NCBI RefSeq assembly: GCF_003627795.1
Contig: NZ_CP032685.1
Location: 248,001-312,000, forward strand
Direction of reading: 5' to 3'
DNA length: 64,000 nucleotides
From: Rhizobium sp. CCGE531
GTDB lineage: Bacteria > Pseudomonadota > Alphaproteobacteria > Rhizobiales > Rhizobiaceae
This document shows, piece after piece, positions 8,585 to 16,885 of the stretch. A program made the translations under genes and the position numbers. The notes beneath the pieces were generated by a model. The model was not told where the DNA came from. It was given only the letters and a program-made list of their open reading frames with translations, and ran no database searches. Positions within the stretch are counted from its first letter, which is position 1. The number at the start of each line of letters is the position of its first letter.

Positions 8585-8927
8585 GGTAAATCTCCGTAAG
8601 ATCTTTTTCCGCAAGGAGCTGCACGATCTGCTCATCATCGAGTGCGGCATAACTTTTTGCGAGCGTTCGGAAGTCCTCCAGTTCATTGTCCTCGATGTTG
8701 GCGCGATCTTTCTTTGCGAACAGATATTCGTAAATCCAGTGGCGCCCACCTTTTGCGAGAATAATGCTCCGGTGCCTGTTCTTATTCAGGCGCTTCTTGA
8801 AAACTCCGCCGCCCAAGTCGTCGGCTTGACCCTTCATCACTTCTTGAATCGCTTCACAAAGCTCGCTGTCTGATATGCGCGCTTTACGCGCCGCCTTGGA
8901 AAACCAGGCGGTTTTGAATGTCCGCAT
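8568..8927 (-). CDS. RelE/HigB-type toxin of a type II toxin-antitoxin pair
   Basis: The 119-residue protein (MRTFKTAWFSKAARKARISD) has the RelE-superfamily pattern of the subgroup with GGGVFKKRLNKNRHRSIILAKGGRHWIYEYLFAKKDRANIEDNE, followed by an extra C-terminal helical part. The start at 8927 was chosen because AAGGA lies seven bases upstream; an ATG at 8948 has no ribosome site. Family members are ribosome-dependent mRNA interferases. The toxin-first order with overlapping antitoxin matches HigBA-like pairs. Its location next to a resolvase and res site fits toxin-antitoxin cargo of Tn3-family elements. Confidence 0.85.
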   Translation of the reverse strand: MRTFKTAWFSKAARKARISDSELCEAIQEVMKGQADDLGGGVFKKRLNKNRHRSIILAKGGRHWIYEYLFAKKDRANIEDNELEDFRTLAKSYAALDDEQIVQLLAEKDLTEIYHGNKK

Positions 8928-8958
8928 GGTTTCATCCTTATCGGTCATGCGGGAGATG

Positions 8959-8973
8959 TAGCACTGAGTGCTA
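8959..8973. promoter_or_regulatory. Candidate operator of the toxin-antitoxin pair
   Basis: The 15-base sequence TAGCACTGAGTGCTA is a perfect palindrome with seven-base arms around a central G. It lies about 30 bp upstream of the chosen toxin start, where autoregulation by the antitoxin would act. Confidence 0.5.
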
Positions 8974-9134
8974 TCGAAATCAAGACGTGCGGAAATGCGA
9001 TCTCTGCGGAAAATACGGAAACTGCCCAATGGGACAACCTGAGAGAACCGTTTTCCAAATGCAGAAGATCCGGCATCGTGCGGATGTAATTTGGCCGGCA
9101 GAATCGTGCGGAAAACCGCTTGGCCACTCCCACG

Positions 9135-9401
9135 TTAGGGTGCCTTTTGCTTGCGACCTGAGCGAAGGCCCGGTGATTTCGCGCTCTTGGGATCAATTTC
9201 CGCGAACAGTTCGGAAACATTTACGGACAAAACTTTCGCCAAAGCCTCAAGGGTCGCCACGGTAACGTTTTCCGTGCCTCTTTCAACACGCCCAACATAA
9301 GATCGGTCGATTTCAGCCTCGAACGCCAGCCGCTCCTGTGACAGGCCTTTAGCAACCCGAAGTCGCTTTAGATTCCAACCTATGGTCTGCCGAACATCCA
9401 T
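9135..9401 (-). CDS. Small XRE-family transcriptional regulator
   Basis: The 88-residue protein (from MDVRQTIGWN) is nearly all helix-turn-helix: LKRLRVAKGLSQERLAFEAEIDRSYVGRVERGTENVTVATLEALAKVL is the classic Cro/C1 fold with SYVGRVERG as the recognition helix region. The C-terminal tail is basic. An alternative start at 9416 (MHFCV) adds five residues; neither has a good ribosome site, so the start is uncertain. It is not clearly operonic. Such small regulators are common in rhizobial accessory regions and are often orphan phage- or element-type repressors. Confidence 0.8.
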   Translation of the reverse strand: MDVRQTIGWNLKRLRVAKGLSQERLAFEAEIDRSYVGRVERGTENVTVATLEALAKVLSVNVSELFAEIDPKSAKSPGLRSGRKQKAP

Positions 9402-9621
9402 TACGCAAAAATGCATATTAACGGCTTGACAATCGACGGACTGATAGTCCCTTATTAATCGCATTCGGCTGTGAGTGCAGGAGCTCTTGAATGCGCGAAT
9501 GCTGTTAATGAATGACAAGGGTATCGAGACATGTTGGTCAAGCTCCCGGTTGACGACAAGAAGGCATAGCAAGAGAGATTGTCCAGTTACACGACGATCA
9601 ACACTCCATGAGGAAACGGAC

Positions 9622-9834
9622 ATGAGCACGACCTACGTCGTTATCGAGGACTGGGATATCCTAACCGAAGCTGAGGCGATCGAGGCGGCAATCGGCCGAC
9701 ATGGCGAAGATGGAACCACGTCCGTTGCCTATTGTGCGCTTGAGAGTTGGGGCGATCGTGGCGATCCAGAATACCAATTTTGGTTTGCGCTGTTTCTCAA
9801 ACTAACCGAGCGAGAGCATGTTGGCTGGGCTTAG
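9622..9834 (+). CDS. Small conserved-looking hypothetical protein
   Basis: The 70-residue acidic protein (MSTTYVVIEDWDILTEAEAIEAAIGRHG...) starts at an ATG preceded by GAGGAAACG, a good ribosome site. It contains one likely helix-rich segment and ends EFALFLKLTEREHVGWA-like (LFLKLTEREHVGWA). I do not recognise a domain. It diverges from the XRE regulator at 9401. Its composition and ribosome site make it a plausible real gene; function unknown. Confidence 0.5.
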   Translation: MSTTYVVIEDWDILTEAEAIEAAIGRHGEDGTTSVAYCALESWGDRGDPEYQFWFALFLKLTEREHVGWA

Positions 9835-9917
9835 AGATCGGGACGCCAGCTGCCATTCTTGTTCGCCGGACATTTTGTGGACGTCGCACATCAACACAGT
9901 TTACCTATGCAGCTGAT

Positions 9918-10130
9918 TTATTCTTTTGTATCTTCGAGCCGATCACGCCGATTTATTAAGATAGTCAGCGACAAACGCATCATCACATGCGCGCGAACCG
10001 CATCCGGATCGCTGCCTTCCGGCGCAAAGACCCGTCGCCCATCTGCCAGTTCAACGACAAAATTAGACTCGGCATCAAACGCCCTTAAGCCAGGAATCCA
10101 TGCCCTTGGCCGCCGCACGCCCGGTCGCAA
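9918..10130 (-). CDS. Possible small hypothetical protein
   Basis: A 70-codon frame whose central part (FVVELADGRRVFAPEGSDPDAVRAHVMM) looks protein-like, similar in feel to short single-domain proteins with a strand-turn-strand. It overlaps the 3' end of the flavoprotein gene by 56 bases on the same strand, in another frame, and has no clear ribosome site. The call is weak. Confidence 0.25.
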   Translation of the reverse strand: MRPGVRRPRAWIPGLRAFDAESNFVVELADGRRVFAPEGSDPDAVRAHVMMRLSLTILINRRDRLEDTKE

Positions 10131-11286
10131 AGCAGGCTGTCAGGAGGTAGCCTCCCGTCGGCGCTTCCCAATCGATCATCTCGCCGGCAACGAACATGCC
10201 GGGGAGCTTTTTCAGCATGTATCCCTTGTCGATCCCATCCCATCGGATGCCGCCGGCCGACGAAATGGCCTCTGCGATCGGCCTTGGTCTCAGCAGTGGA
10301 ATCGGCAGGGCCTTGATCAGGTGTGCAAGTCTTTCCGGATGAGAGAGTGCCGCCGGATCGGCAAGCTCGCGCAGCAGGCCCGCCTTGACGTCTTCGATGC
10401 CGGCGCCCTTGCGCAGCCGGTTGGTGAAACTGGCTTTGGGATCCTGTCGTGCCAGATCACGCGCCAGGCGCTCCTCGTTTCGGCCGGGTGCCAGATCGAC
10501 AATGAGCGATGCGTCACCCTTTCTTGTCAAACGATCGCGTAGCGAGGCGGCATGCGCATAGACGAGGCTGCCCTCGATCCCGGTTTTCGAAATGACGAAT
10601 TCGCCGGGGACGGTTCCGGCCTCCGATATCGCCGTGACGGCCTTGAGGGGTTCGCCGGCAAAGCGTTCGCTGAACGGCGCGCTCCAGGTCACGTCGAAAC
10701 CGCAATTGGCCGGCTGGAAGGCGGCGATATCGATTCCCTTGTCGCGAAGCCAGCTCACCCACGCCGTGTCCGAACCCAGCCGGGCATAGCTTGCACCGCC
10801 GAGCGCCAGCAGAACGGCGTCATGCCGGACAGCCTCTCGTCCCCGCGGCGTCTCGAACAGCAGGCAGTCATTCTCGAAACCGCACCAGCGATGCCGCATC
10901 AGGATGCTGACGCCTCGCGCCTCCAACCTCGCTAGCCAGGCGCGCAGGAGCGGGGATGCCTTCATGACTTTCGGGAAGACCCGCCCGGAAGAGCCGACGA
11001 AGGTTTCCGTTCCCAATCCTTCAGCCCAGGCCCTGACGTCATTGGGGCCGAATTCATCAAGTGCGGCTCGCAATCGGACGGAAGCTGCGCCGAAGCGGTC
11101 GGCAAAAAGATGATAATCTTCCGAATGGGTGATGTTGAGACCGGATTTCCCCGCCAGCAGAAACTTGCGCGCGACCGTCGGCATGCTGTCGTAGACGGTG
11201 ATACGATGACCGAGCAGGGATAAGGTCTCCGCCGCCATCAGCCCCGCCGGTCCGCCGCCTATGATTGCGATTTGCTTTTCAGTCAT
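10075..11286 (-). CDS. YhiN/HI0933-family FAD-dependent flavoprotein
   Basis: The 403-residue protein starts with a Rossmann FAD motif (IAIIGGGPAGLMAAETL, about residues 6-22) followed by the family signature KFLLAGKSGLNITHSE. It ends with the second nucleotide-contact motif GMFVAGEMIDWEAPTGGYLLTACFATGRAAAKG. This is the HI0933/YhiN (aminoacetone-oxidase-like) family, the branch often labelled TIGR03862. The physiological reaction is not established; it probably acts as a cytoplasmic oxidoreductase. It stands alone, transcribed away from the TetR gene. Confidence 0.85.
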   Translation of the reverse strand: MTEKQIAIIGGGPAGLMAAETLSLLGHRITVYDSMPTVARKFLLAGKSGLNITHSEDYHLFADRFGAASVRLRAALDEFGPNDVRAWAEGLGTETFVGSSGRVFPKVMKASPLLRAWLARLEARGVSILMRHRWCGFENDCLLFETPRGREAVRHDAVLLALGGASYARLGSDTAWVSWLRDKGIDIAAFQPANCGFDVTWSAPFSERFAGEPLKAVTAISEAGTVPGEFVISKTGIEGSLVYAHAASLRDRLTRKGDASLIVDLAPGRNEERLARDLARQDPKASFTNRLRKGAGIEDVKAGLLRELADPAALSHPERLAHLIKALPIPLLRPRPIAEAISSAGGIRWDGIDKGYMLKKLPGMFVAGEMIDWEAPTGGYLLTACFATGRAAAKGMDSWLKGV

Positions 11287-11456
11287 GGTCGTCCGTTGCC
11301 GCTTGCCTATTGCTCTCTAGGGCCGGACCGGGTCCGAAAGCAAGTTCGTTGCGGCCTTCCTGCCTATTTCGGGCGCCGATCCGGCCGGCTCCGGCGAAAG
11401 CGCGAACCTAGCGTTTTCGGGCGGCTTTTGCCGCCAAAACCACATTTAAATCGATA

Positions 11457-11470
11457 TAACCATATGGTTA
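11457..11470. promoter_or_regulatory. Palindromic operator candidate upstream of TetR gene
   Basis: TAACCATATGGTTA is a perfect 14-bp palindrome about 100 bp before the TetR-family gene. A near-identical sequence occurs directly upstream of the catabolic operon at 12493-12506, which points to autoregulation plus operon control by the TetR protein. Confidence 0.65.
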
Positions 11471-11576
11471 CTATGGCCCTCGATTCGCCAGGGACTGTCA
11501 ACTTATGCAATGATCGGTTACTTATCGGCGTGAGGAAAGGCCGCATAAGCCCTATGAAATGCCGCCGGGAGCCATG

Positions 11577-12284
11577 ATGTCGGAAGCCAAAACCGTGAAG
11601 CGCAGCACAAAGAGCGCAGACCTTGCGAATGCAGAAAAAACGATCGCGCGCGCAGCTCCGGAACGGCCTCGCCTCAGGGATGCGGAACGCACCAGTAAGG
11701 CGATCCTCGCAGCCGCAACCAAGGAATTTGCCGAGCGCGGCTATGGCGGCGCGCGCGTCGATGCCATTGCCGAGCGCGCCAAGATCAACAAACGGATGCT
11801 TTATCATTATTTCGGCGGCAAGGATGCGCTCTACGTCGCCGTTCTGGAGGGCAGCTATATCGCCATCCGCTCGGCGGAGGCGCGGCTCGATCTCACGCAT
11901 CGTTCGCCCGAGGACGGCATGCGGGACCTCGTCGTCTTCACCTGGCAGTATTTTCTGGATCATCCCGAATTCCTCGGGATTCTCAGCACGGAAAACATGC
12001 ACAAGGCGCGCTTCCTGAAGCGCTCGGCGCGCATTTTCGAGTTGCATTCCCCGCTCGTCGCCGAAATCTCCGGCTTGCTCGACCGAGGTGCCGCAGTCGG
12101 CGTCTTCCGTAGCGATTGCGATCCGGTGAAAATCTATATGAGCATTGCGGCACTCGGCTCGTTCTTCCTGACGAACCGCTGGACGCTCTCGACGATCTTC
12201 CGCCGCAACCTCTCCGAAAAGGCCGAAATCGATGCGTGGGGCGAGCATATCGTCGACGTCATTTTCGCCTATCTGCGTCCCTAG
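11577..12284 (+). CDS. TetR-family transcriptional regulator
   Basis: The protein has about 235 residues from ATG 11577, chosen because GGGAG sits five bases upstream; ATGs at 11559 and 11574 are alternatives. After a charged 40-residue N-terminal tail comes the TetR DNA-binding domain (AILAAATKEFAERGYGGARVDAIAERA then MLYHYFGGKDALY). The remainder is the all-helical ligand domain, with a C-terminal pattern (FLTNRWTLSTIF) seen in RutR/AcrR-like regulators. It precedes the Gfo/Idh-DUF993-isomerase operon on the same strand, and both are preceded by the same palindrome, so it most likely represses both. Confidence 0.9.
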   Translation: MSEAKTVKRSTKSADLANAEKTIARAAPERPRLRDAERTSKAILAAATKEFAERGYGGARVDAIAERAKINKRMLYHYFGGKDALYVAVLEGSYIAIRSAEARLDLTHRSPEDGMRDLVVFTWQYFLDHPEFLGILSTENMHKARFLKRSARIFELHSPLVAEISGLLDRGAAVGVFRSDCDPVKIYMSIAALGSFFLTNRWTLSTIFRRNLSEKAEIDAWGEHIVDVIFAYLRP

Positions 12285-12285
12285 C

Positions 12286-12405
12286 GCCGGATGATTTCAG
12301 GCCGAACCGACCTAAAAACTGAATCTGCGCTGGAATCAAACAGGTAGAACACGCTGTCGTCCGAAAACCGCTTATACTTTTCGGCATCGTGCTCTAAGCG
12401 CTCCA
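12286..12405. repeat. Rhizobial-type intergenic repeat element
   Basis: The stretch after the TetR gene starts GCGCCGGATGATTTCAGGCC and contains CCGAAAACCGCTTATACTTT followed by TCGGCATCGTGCTCTAA. I recognise this layout as a family of short palindromic elements found many times between genes in Rhizobium genomes. A second, reverse-oriented relative of its right part lies near 59404-59480. Copy number cannot be checked here. Confidence 0.55.
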
Positions 12406-12492
12406 TCTCGACAAGCTCGATCGTCATAGATCCCGGTTGCCGCAGCCATTGAGGATGGCCGTTGACAGCGTTGCTTCCTCATGCCAGTTATG

Positions 12493-12506
12493 TAACCATA
12501 TAGTTA
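12493..12506. promoter_or_regulatory. Operator candidate upstream of Gfo/Idh-DUF993 operon
   Basis: TAACCATATAGTTA matches the perfect palindrome at 11457-11470 in 13 of 14 positions. It lies just before the ribosome site (GGGAGGAAG) of the first operon gene, a position where a TetR protein would block transcription. Confidence 0.65.
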
Positions 12507-12525
12507 TTTACGGGAGGAAGAACTC

Positions 12526-13683
12526 ATGGCAACGAAGCCGATTGGCATCATCATGCACGGCATTACCGGCCGCATGGGCTATAACCAGCATCTCGTACGC
12601 TCCATCCTGGCGATCCGCGAACAGGGCGGCGTCCTGCTGTCGAACGGCGACCGGCTGATGCCCGAGCCGGTGCTCGTCGGCCGCAATGCCGAAAAGATCG
12701 AGGCCGTTGCCCGCAAGCACGGTCTGTCGAAGACCACGACCGATCTCGATGCCGCTCTTGCCGATCCCAATAATACGATCTTCTTCGATGCGGGTTCGAC
12801 GCAGATGCGCGTCGAGCTTATCGAGAAGGCGATTGCCGCCGGCAAACATGTCTACTGCGAAAAGCCGATCTCCGAGACGCTCGAGGAGGCGTTGTCGGTC
12901 GCTGCTTCGGCAGAGCGGCGCGGTGTCAAGAACGGCGTCGTCCAGGACAAGCTGTTCCTGCCGGGCCTGCGCAAGATCGCCATGCTGCGCGACAGCGGCT
13001 TCTTCGGCAAGATTTTGTCGGTGCGCGGTGAATTCGGCTATTGGGTCTTCGAGGGCGATTGGGGCGTCAAGGCGCAGCGTCCGTCCTGGAACTACCGTAG
13101 ACAAGACGGCGGCGGCATGATCCTCGATATGCTGCCGCATTGGCGCTATGTGCTCGACAATCTGTTCGGCGAGGTGAAGTCCGTCAGCTGCCTTGGCGCG
13201 ACGCATATTCCGAGCCGCGTCGACGAGAACGGCAACACCTATGCCGCCGATGCCGACGATGCTGCCTATGCCACTTTCGAGCTCGAAGGCGGCGTCATCG
13301 CCCATATCAACTCCTCCTGGGCGGTCCGCGTCCGGCGTGACGATCTCGTCACCTTCCAGGTCGACGGCACGCATGGCTCCGCCGTCTGCGGCCTGATGCG
13401 CTGCTGGACGCAGCATCGCGTCAACACGCCAAAGCCGGTCTGGAATCCCGATCAGCCGCAGACGATCGATTTCTTCGACACCTGGGACGAAGTGCCGGAC
13501 ACGCAGGCCTTCGACAATGGCTTTAAGGTGCAATGGGAGGATTTCCTGCGCCACGTCGCCGAGGACGCGCCGTGGAAATTCACGCTTCGCGAAGGCGCCA
13601 AAGGCGTGCAACTGGCGGAGCTTGCGCAAAAGAGCTGGGCGGAGCGTCGTTGGATCGACGTGCCCTCGCTTTCGGCCCGCTAG
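12526..13683 (+). CDS. Gfo/Idh/MocA-family oxidoreductase
   Basis: The 385-residue protein has an N-terminal NAD(P)-binding motif of unusual form (GIIMHGITGRMGYNQ, DapB-like GxxGRMG), the family EKP catalytic-lysine motif (HVYCEKPIS, about residues 107-115) and the C-terminal beta-sheet substrate domain. GGGMILDMLPHWRYVLDN supplies the active-site Asp/His region. Members oxidise a sugar, cyclitol or sugar-derivative hydroxyl, often at C3. A strong ribosome site is present. It is the first gene of a three-gene operon with DUF993 and a TIM-barrel isomerase, and is likely under TetR control. Confidence 0.9.
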   Translation: MATKPIGIIMHGITGRMGYNQHLVRSILAIREQGGVLLSNGDRLMPEPVLVGRNAEKIEAVARKHGLSKTTTDLDAALADPNNTIFFDAGSTQMRVELIEKAIAAGKHVYCEKPISETLEEALSVAASAERRGVKNGVVQDKLFLPGLRKIAMLRDSGFFGKILSVRGEFGYWVFEGDWGVKAQRPSWNYRRQDGGGMILDMLPHWRYVLDNLFGEVKSVSCLGATHIPSRVDENGNTYAADADDAAYATFELEGGVIAHINSSWAVRVRRDDLVTFQVDGTHGSAVCGLMRCWTQHRVNTPKPVWNPDQPQTIDFFDTWDEVPDTQAFDNGFKVQWEDFLRHVAEDAPWKFTLREGAKGVQLAELAQKSWAERRWIDVPSLSAR

Positions 13684-13695
13684 GAGGCTGGTCTG

Positions 13696-14871
13696 ATGAC
13701 GAAAAGCCTTCGCTTGCCGATGGCGGACGGCACCATCGCCGCCTTCACTCCCGCCAACGAGCCTCTGATTGCGCCTGTGAAGCCCGCAGGCGGTCATCAT
13801 TTCAATCGCGTCGCCTATGCGGCCGCGCATGTCGTGGTCGACGCGCTTGCCGACAACGATCCCTGGCTCGACCGAAACATCGATTGGGAACGCACCATCG
13901 CCTTCCGCGAATATCTCTGGGGTCTCGGCCTCGGCGTGGCGGAAGCGATGGATACCGCGCAGCGCGGCATGGGCCTGGACTGGGCCGGCGCGAAAGAGCT
14001 GATTGCGCACGCGCAGTCGGCCGCTCGCGGGCGGCCGGATGCGGTGATCGCCTATGGCGCCGGCACCGATCACCTGCAGCCCGGCCCCGATATCATGCTC
14101 GATGATGTCATTCGCGCCTACGAGGAGCAGATTGCCTATGTCGAAGGGCAGGGGGGCCGCGTCATTCTGATGGCGAGCCGGGCGCTCGCCGCAGCCGCCA
14201 AGAGCCCGGACGATTATATAAGGGTCTACGACCGCATCCTCGGGCAGGTCAAGGAGCCCGTCATCATCCATTGGCTCGGCTCGATGTTCGATCCGGCGCT
14301 TTCGGGCTATTGGGGATCGGCCGACGATATGCAGGCGATGGAGACGGCGGTCGCGATCATCAACCAGAATGCGGCCAAGGTCGATGGCGTGAAGATTTCG
14401 CTGCTTTCGGCCGAAAAGGAAATCGGCATGCGCCGGCGGCTGGATCCATCGGTCAAGATGTATACCGGCGACGACTTCAATTATGCCGAGCTCATCGCCG
14501 GTGACGAACAAGGCTATTCGCATGCGTTGCTCGGCATCTTCGATGCCGTTGCGCCGGCCGCGAGCGCGGCCCTTGCAAAGCTTGCCCAGAACGACCTCGA
14601 CGCCTTTCATGCGATCCTGGCGCCGACCGTTCCGCTATCGCGCCATATCTTCAAGGCGCCGACGCGCTTCTACAAGACCGGCGTCGTCTTCCTCGCTTAT
14701 CTCAACGGCTTCCAGGATCATTTCCAGATGCTCGGGGGACAGCAGAGCGCCCGTTCGATCCAGCATCTCTCGGAGCTGTTCCGCCTGGCGGATACGGCGC
14801 GGGTGCTGCGCGATCCGGATCTGGCCGTCTACCGGATGAAGGCGATCCTTGCCACGGCCGGCATCGACTAG
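13696..14871 (+). CDS. DUF993 / dihydrodipicolinate-synthase-like TIM-barrel protein
   Basis: The 391-residue protein belongs to the DapA-like DUF993 family. Visible features are GLGLGVAEAMDTAQRG, IAYGAGTDH, VILMASRALAAAAKSPDDY, VIIHWLGSMFDP and a central GVKISLLSAEKE whose Lys sits where DapA-type enzymes place the Schiff-base lysine, followed by MYTGDDFNY. This suggests a class I aldolase or dehydratase on a keto-acid or keto-sugar, but no member's reaction is known to me. AGGAGG precedes the ATG, and the gap to the dehydrogenase gene is 12 bp. It is the least understood enzyme of this operon. Confidence 0.85.
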   Translation: MTKSLRLPMADGTIAAFTPANEPLIAPVKPAGGHHFNRVAYAAAHVVVDALADNDPWLDRNIDWERTIAFREYLWGLGLGVAEAMDTAQRGMGLDWAGAKELIAHAQSAARGRPDAVIAYGAGTDHLQPGPDIMLDDVIRAYEEQIAYVEGQGGRVILMASRALAAAAKSPDDYIRVYDRILGQVKEPVIIHWLGSMFDPALSGYWGSADDMQAMETAVAIINQNAAKVDGVKISLLSAEKEIGMRRRLDPSVKMYTGDDFNYAELIAGDEQGYSHALLGIFDAVAPAASAALAKLAQNDLDAFHAILAPTVPLSRHIFKAPTRFYKTGVVFLAYLNGFQDHFQMLGGQQSARSIQHLSELFRLADTARVLRDPDLAVYRMKAILATAGID

Positions 14872-14890
14872 AGGATCGGGGAGGATCATC

Positions 14891-15724
14891 ATGGCCGTAG
14901 AGGGTCTGTCCATCAATCTGGCGACGGTGCGCCAGCAATATGACATGCGCCAGGCGGTCGACGCCTGCCTGAAGCAGGATATCGTCGCCATCGCGCCCTG
15001 GCGCGATCAGGTGCACAAGATCGGGCTTTCGGAAGCCGCCCGCATCGTTGCCGACAACGGGCTCAAGGTCACCGGCCTTTGCCGCGGCGGCATGTTTCCG
15101 GCCGGCGATGCCGAGGGCCGGGCGGCGGCGATCGACGACAACAAGCGCGCGATCGACGAAGCGGCGGCACTGAATGCCGATTGCCTTGTTCTTGTCGTCG
15201 GTGGATTGCCGGAGGGATCGAAGGATATCGTCCACGCCCGCGAGATGGTGGCGGACGGCATTGCCGCGATCCTGCCGCATGCCCGCAGTGCCGGGATTCC
15301 GCTGGCGATCGAGCCCCTGCACCCGATGTATGCGGCCGATCGCGCCTGCGTGAACACGCTGGAGCAGGCGCTCGATATCTGCGATCTGCTGGGCGATGGC
15401 ATCGGTGTCGCCATCGATGTCTATCATGTCTGGTGGGACCCGAAACTCTATGAGCAAATCGCGCGCGCTGGCGCCGACGGCCGTATCCTGGCGCATCATA
15501 TCTGCGATTGGCTGGTGCCGACCACGGACCTGCTGCTCGATCGCGGCATGATGGGTGACGGCGTCATCGACCTGAAACGCATCCGCGCCGAGATCGAAAA
15601 GGCGGGCTTTTTCGGCCTGCAGGAAGTCGAGATCTTCTCTGAGAATAATTGGTGGAAGCGGCCCGGCGAAGAGGTTCTTTCCACCTGCATCGAGCGTTTC
15701 CGCACCGTTTGTTGGCGGCCATAA
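14891..15724 (+). CDS. Sugar phosphate isomerase/epimerase-type TIM-barrel protein
   Basis: The 277-residue protein starts at ATG 14891, preceded by GGGGAGGAT. It is an AP-endonuclease-2/xylose-isomerase-like TIM barrel: metal-ligand regions include IAIEPLHPMYAADRACVNTLEQAL (Glu), VAIDVYHVWWDP (Asp/His), HHICDW and LQEVEIFSE (Glu). Such proteins isomerise or epimerise keto-sugars, or cleave 3-keto-glycosides when paired with Gfo/Idh/MocA enzymes. It ends the three-gene operon, 19 bp after DUF993. No transporter is linked, so the substrate may be imported elsewhere or be internal. Confidence 0.85.
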   Translation: MAVEGLSINLATVRQQYDMRQAVDACLKQDIVAIAPWRDQVHKIGLSEAARIVADNGLKVTGLCRGGMFPAGDAEGRAAAIDDNKRAIDEAAALNADCLVLVVGGLPEGSKDIVHAREMVADGIAAILPHARSAGIPLAIEPLHPMYAADRACVNTLEQALDICDLLGDGIGVAIDVYHVWWDPKLYEQIARAGADGRILAHHICDWLVPTTDLLLDRGMMGDGVIDLKRIRAEIEKAGFFGLQEVEIFSENNWWKRPGEEVLSTCIERFRTVCWRP

Positions 15725-15750
15725 AAAAACCGGGCCAGCAAGTGGCCCGG
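15723..15750 (-). terminator. Intrinsic terminator of the LivJ-type gene
   Basis: CCGGGCCA (15730-15737) pairs with TGGCCCGG (15743-15750) around a five-base loop. Read on the minus strand it is followed by seven T residues, a textbook rho-independent terminator located just after the binding-protein stop. It may also stop plus-strand readthrough less efficiently. Confidence 0.85.
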
Positions 15751-15778
15751 CGATATTTCGAAGCTTTGATATAACGGC

Positions 15779-16885
15779 TTATTCGGCCGAAACGATCTTG
15801 CCGCCTTTCCACTTGTAGAGCGAGAAGCTCTGCGAGGTCAGGTCGCCGGTTTCGCCATAAGTGACCTTGCCGATGGCGGTGTCGATGGCCTCGCCCTTCT
15901 TCAGCGCAGCGCCGACGGCTTCGGCATCATCTGCCTTGCCAGCCTTCTCGATGCCGGCCTTCAGCACTTCCACGGCGGCATAGGCGTTGAGCGTGAAGGC
16001 TTCGGCCGGAATGTTGCGTGCCTTCAGGGCGGCAACGGCGCTCTGCGAAGCCGGGTTCTTCAGGGCGTCGGACGCATTGGTGAAGAGCGTGCCGGCGGCG
16101 GAATCGTTGGCGATCGCCCAATATTCGGTGTTGGACAGGCCGTCGCCGCCGATGATCTGAGCCTTGACGGCGATGTCGTGCAACTGGCGGGCCAGCAGAC
16201 CGGCTTCAGGATGGTAGCCGCCGAAGTAGATCACCTCGACACCTGCCTGCTTCAGCTTCGTCGTCAGGGCGCTGTAATCCTTTTCGCCAGGGGTCAGCGA
16301 ATCGTTGACGGTTTCGGTAACGCCACCCTTGTTGAGGGTCGCCTTGAAGGCGTCCGCCAGGCCCTTGCCGTAGGCGCCCTTGTCGTTGAGGATGGCGATC
16401 TTCTTGTCCTTGAAGTTCTTCACCACATATTCGGCCGCAACGGTCGCCTGCTGGTCGTCACGACCGCAGGTGCGCAGAATGTTGGTCAGGCCGCGATTGG
16501 TCAGGTTCGGAGCCGTCGCGGTCGGCGTGACCATGAGGATACCGTTTTCCGAGAGCGCGTCCGAAACCGGGATGGCAACGCCCGATGTGACCGGGCCGAC
16601 GACGAAGCGGATGCTTTCGCCGACGAAGCCGTTGGCGACGGAGACGCCCTGCTTCGGATCGCCGGCGTCGTCGCCGAGCTTCAGAACGAGCTTCTGGCCG
16701 AGAACGCCGCCGCTCTTGTTGATTTCGTCGACGGCGGTCTGCGCGCCATTCTTGACCTGTTCGCCATAGGCCGCGACCGGGCCGGTCAGCGGCGCGATGA
16801 GGCCGATGGTGATGTCCGCATGCGCGAGAGGTGCGAAGGCCAGCGAAGCGACGAAGGTCGCGGCCGTCAATGTCTTCAGACTCAT
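15779..16885 (-). CDS. Branched-chain amino acid (LivJ-type) ABC substrate-binding protein
   Basis: The 368-residue protein has a signal peptide (cleavage near AHA-D, about residue 23) followed by [32 protein letters not shown], the hallmark start of LivJ/LivK periplasmic proteins. Further family marks are [33 protein letters not shown] and the inter-lobe [12 protein letters not shown]. Ligands of the family are leucine, isoleucine, valine or other hydrophobic amino acids. No permease or ATPase is adjacent, so it must feed a Liv system encoded elsewhere. It is monocistronic, with its own terminator. Confidence 0.9.
   Translation of the reverse strand: MSLKTLTAATFVASLAFAPLAHADITIGLIAPLTGPVAAYGEQVKNGAQTAVDEINKSGGVLGQKLVLKLGDDAGDPKQGVSVANGFVGESIRFVVGPVTSGVAIPVSDALSENGILMVTPTATAPNLTNRGLTNILRTCGRDDQQATVAAEYVVKNFKDKKIAILNDKGAYGKGLADAFKATLNKGGVTETVNDSLTPGEKDYSALTTKLKQAGVEVIYFGGYHPEAGLLARQLHDIAVKAQIIGGDGLSNTEYWAIANDSAAGTLFTNASDALKNPASQSAVAALKARNIPAEAFTLNAYAAVEVLKAGIEKAGKADDAEAVGAALKKGEAIDTAIGKVTYGETGDLTSQSFSLYKWKGGKIVSAE

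Noticed and set aside
12508..14610. A 700-codon minus-strand open frame
   Set aside because: It lies opposite the dehydrogenase and DUF993 genes, has no family-like motifs and shows the composition of a high-GC antisense shadow.
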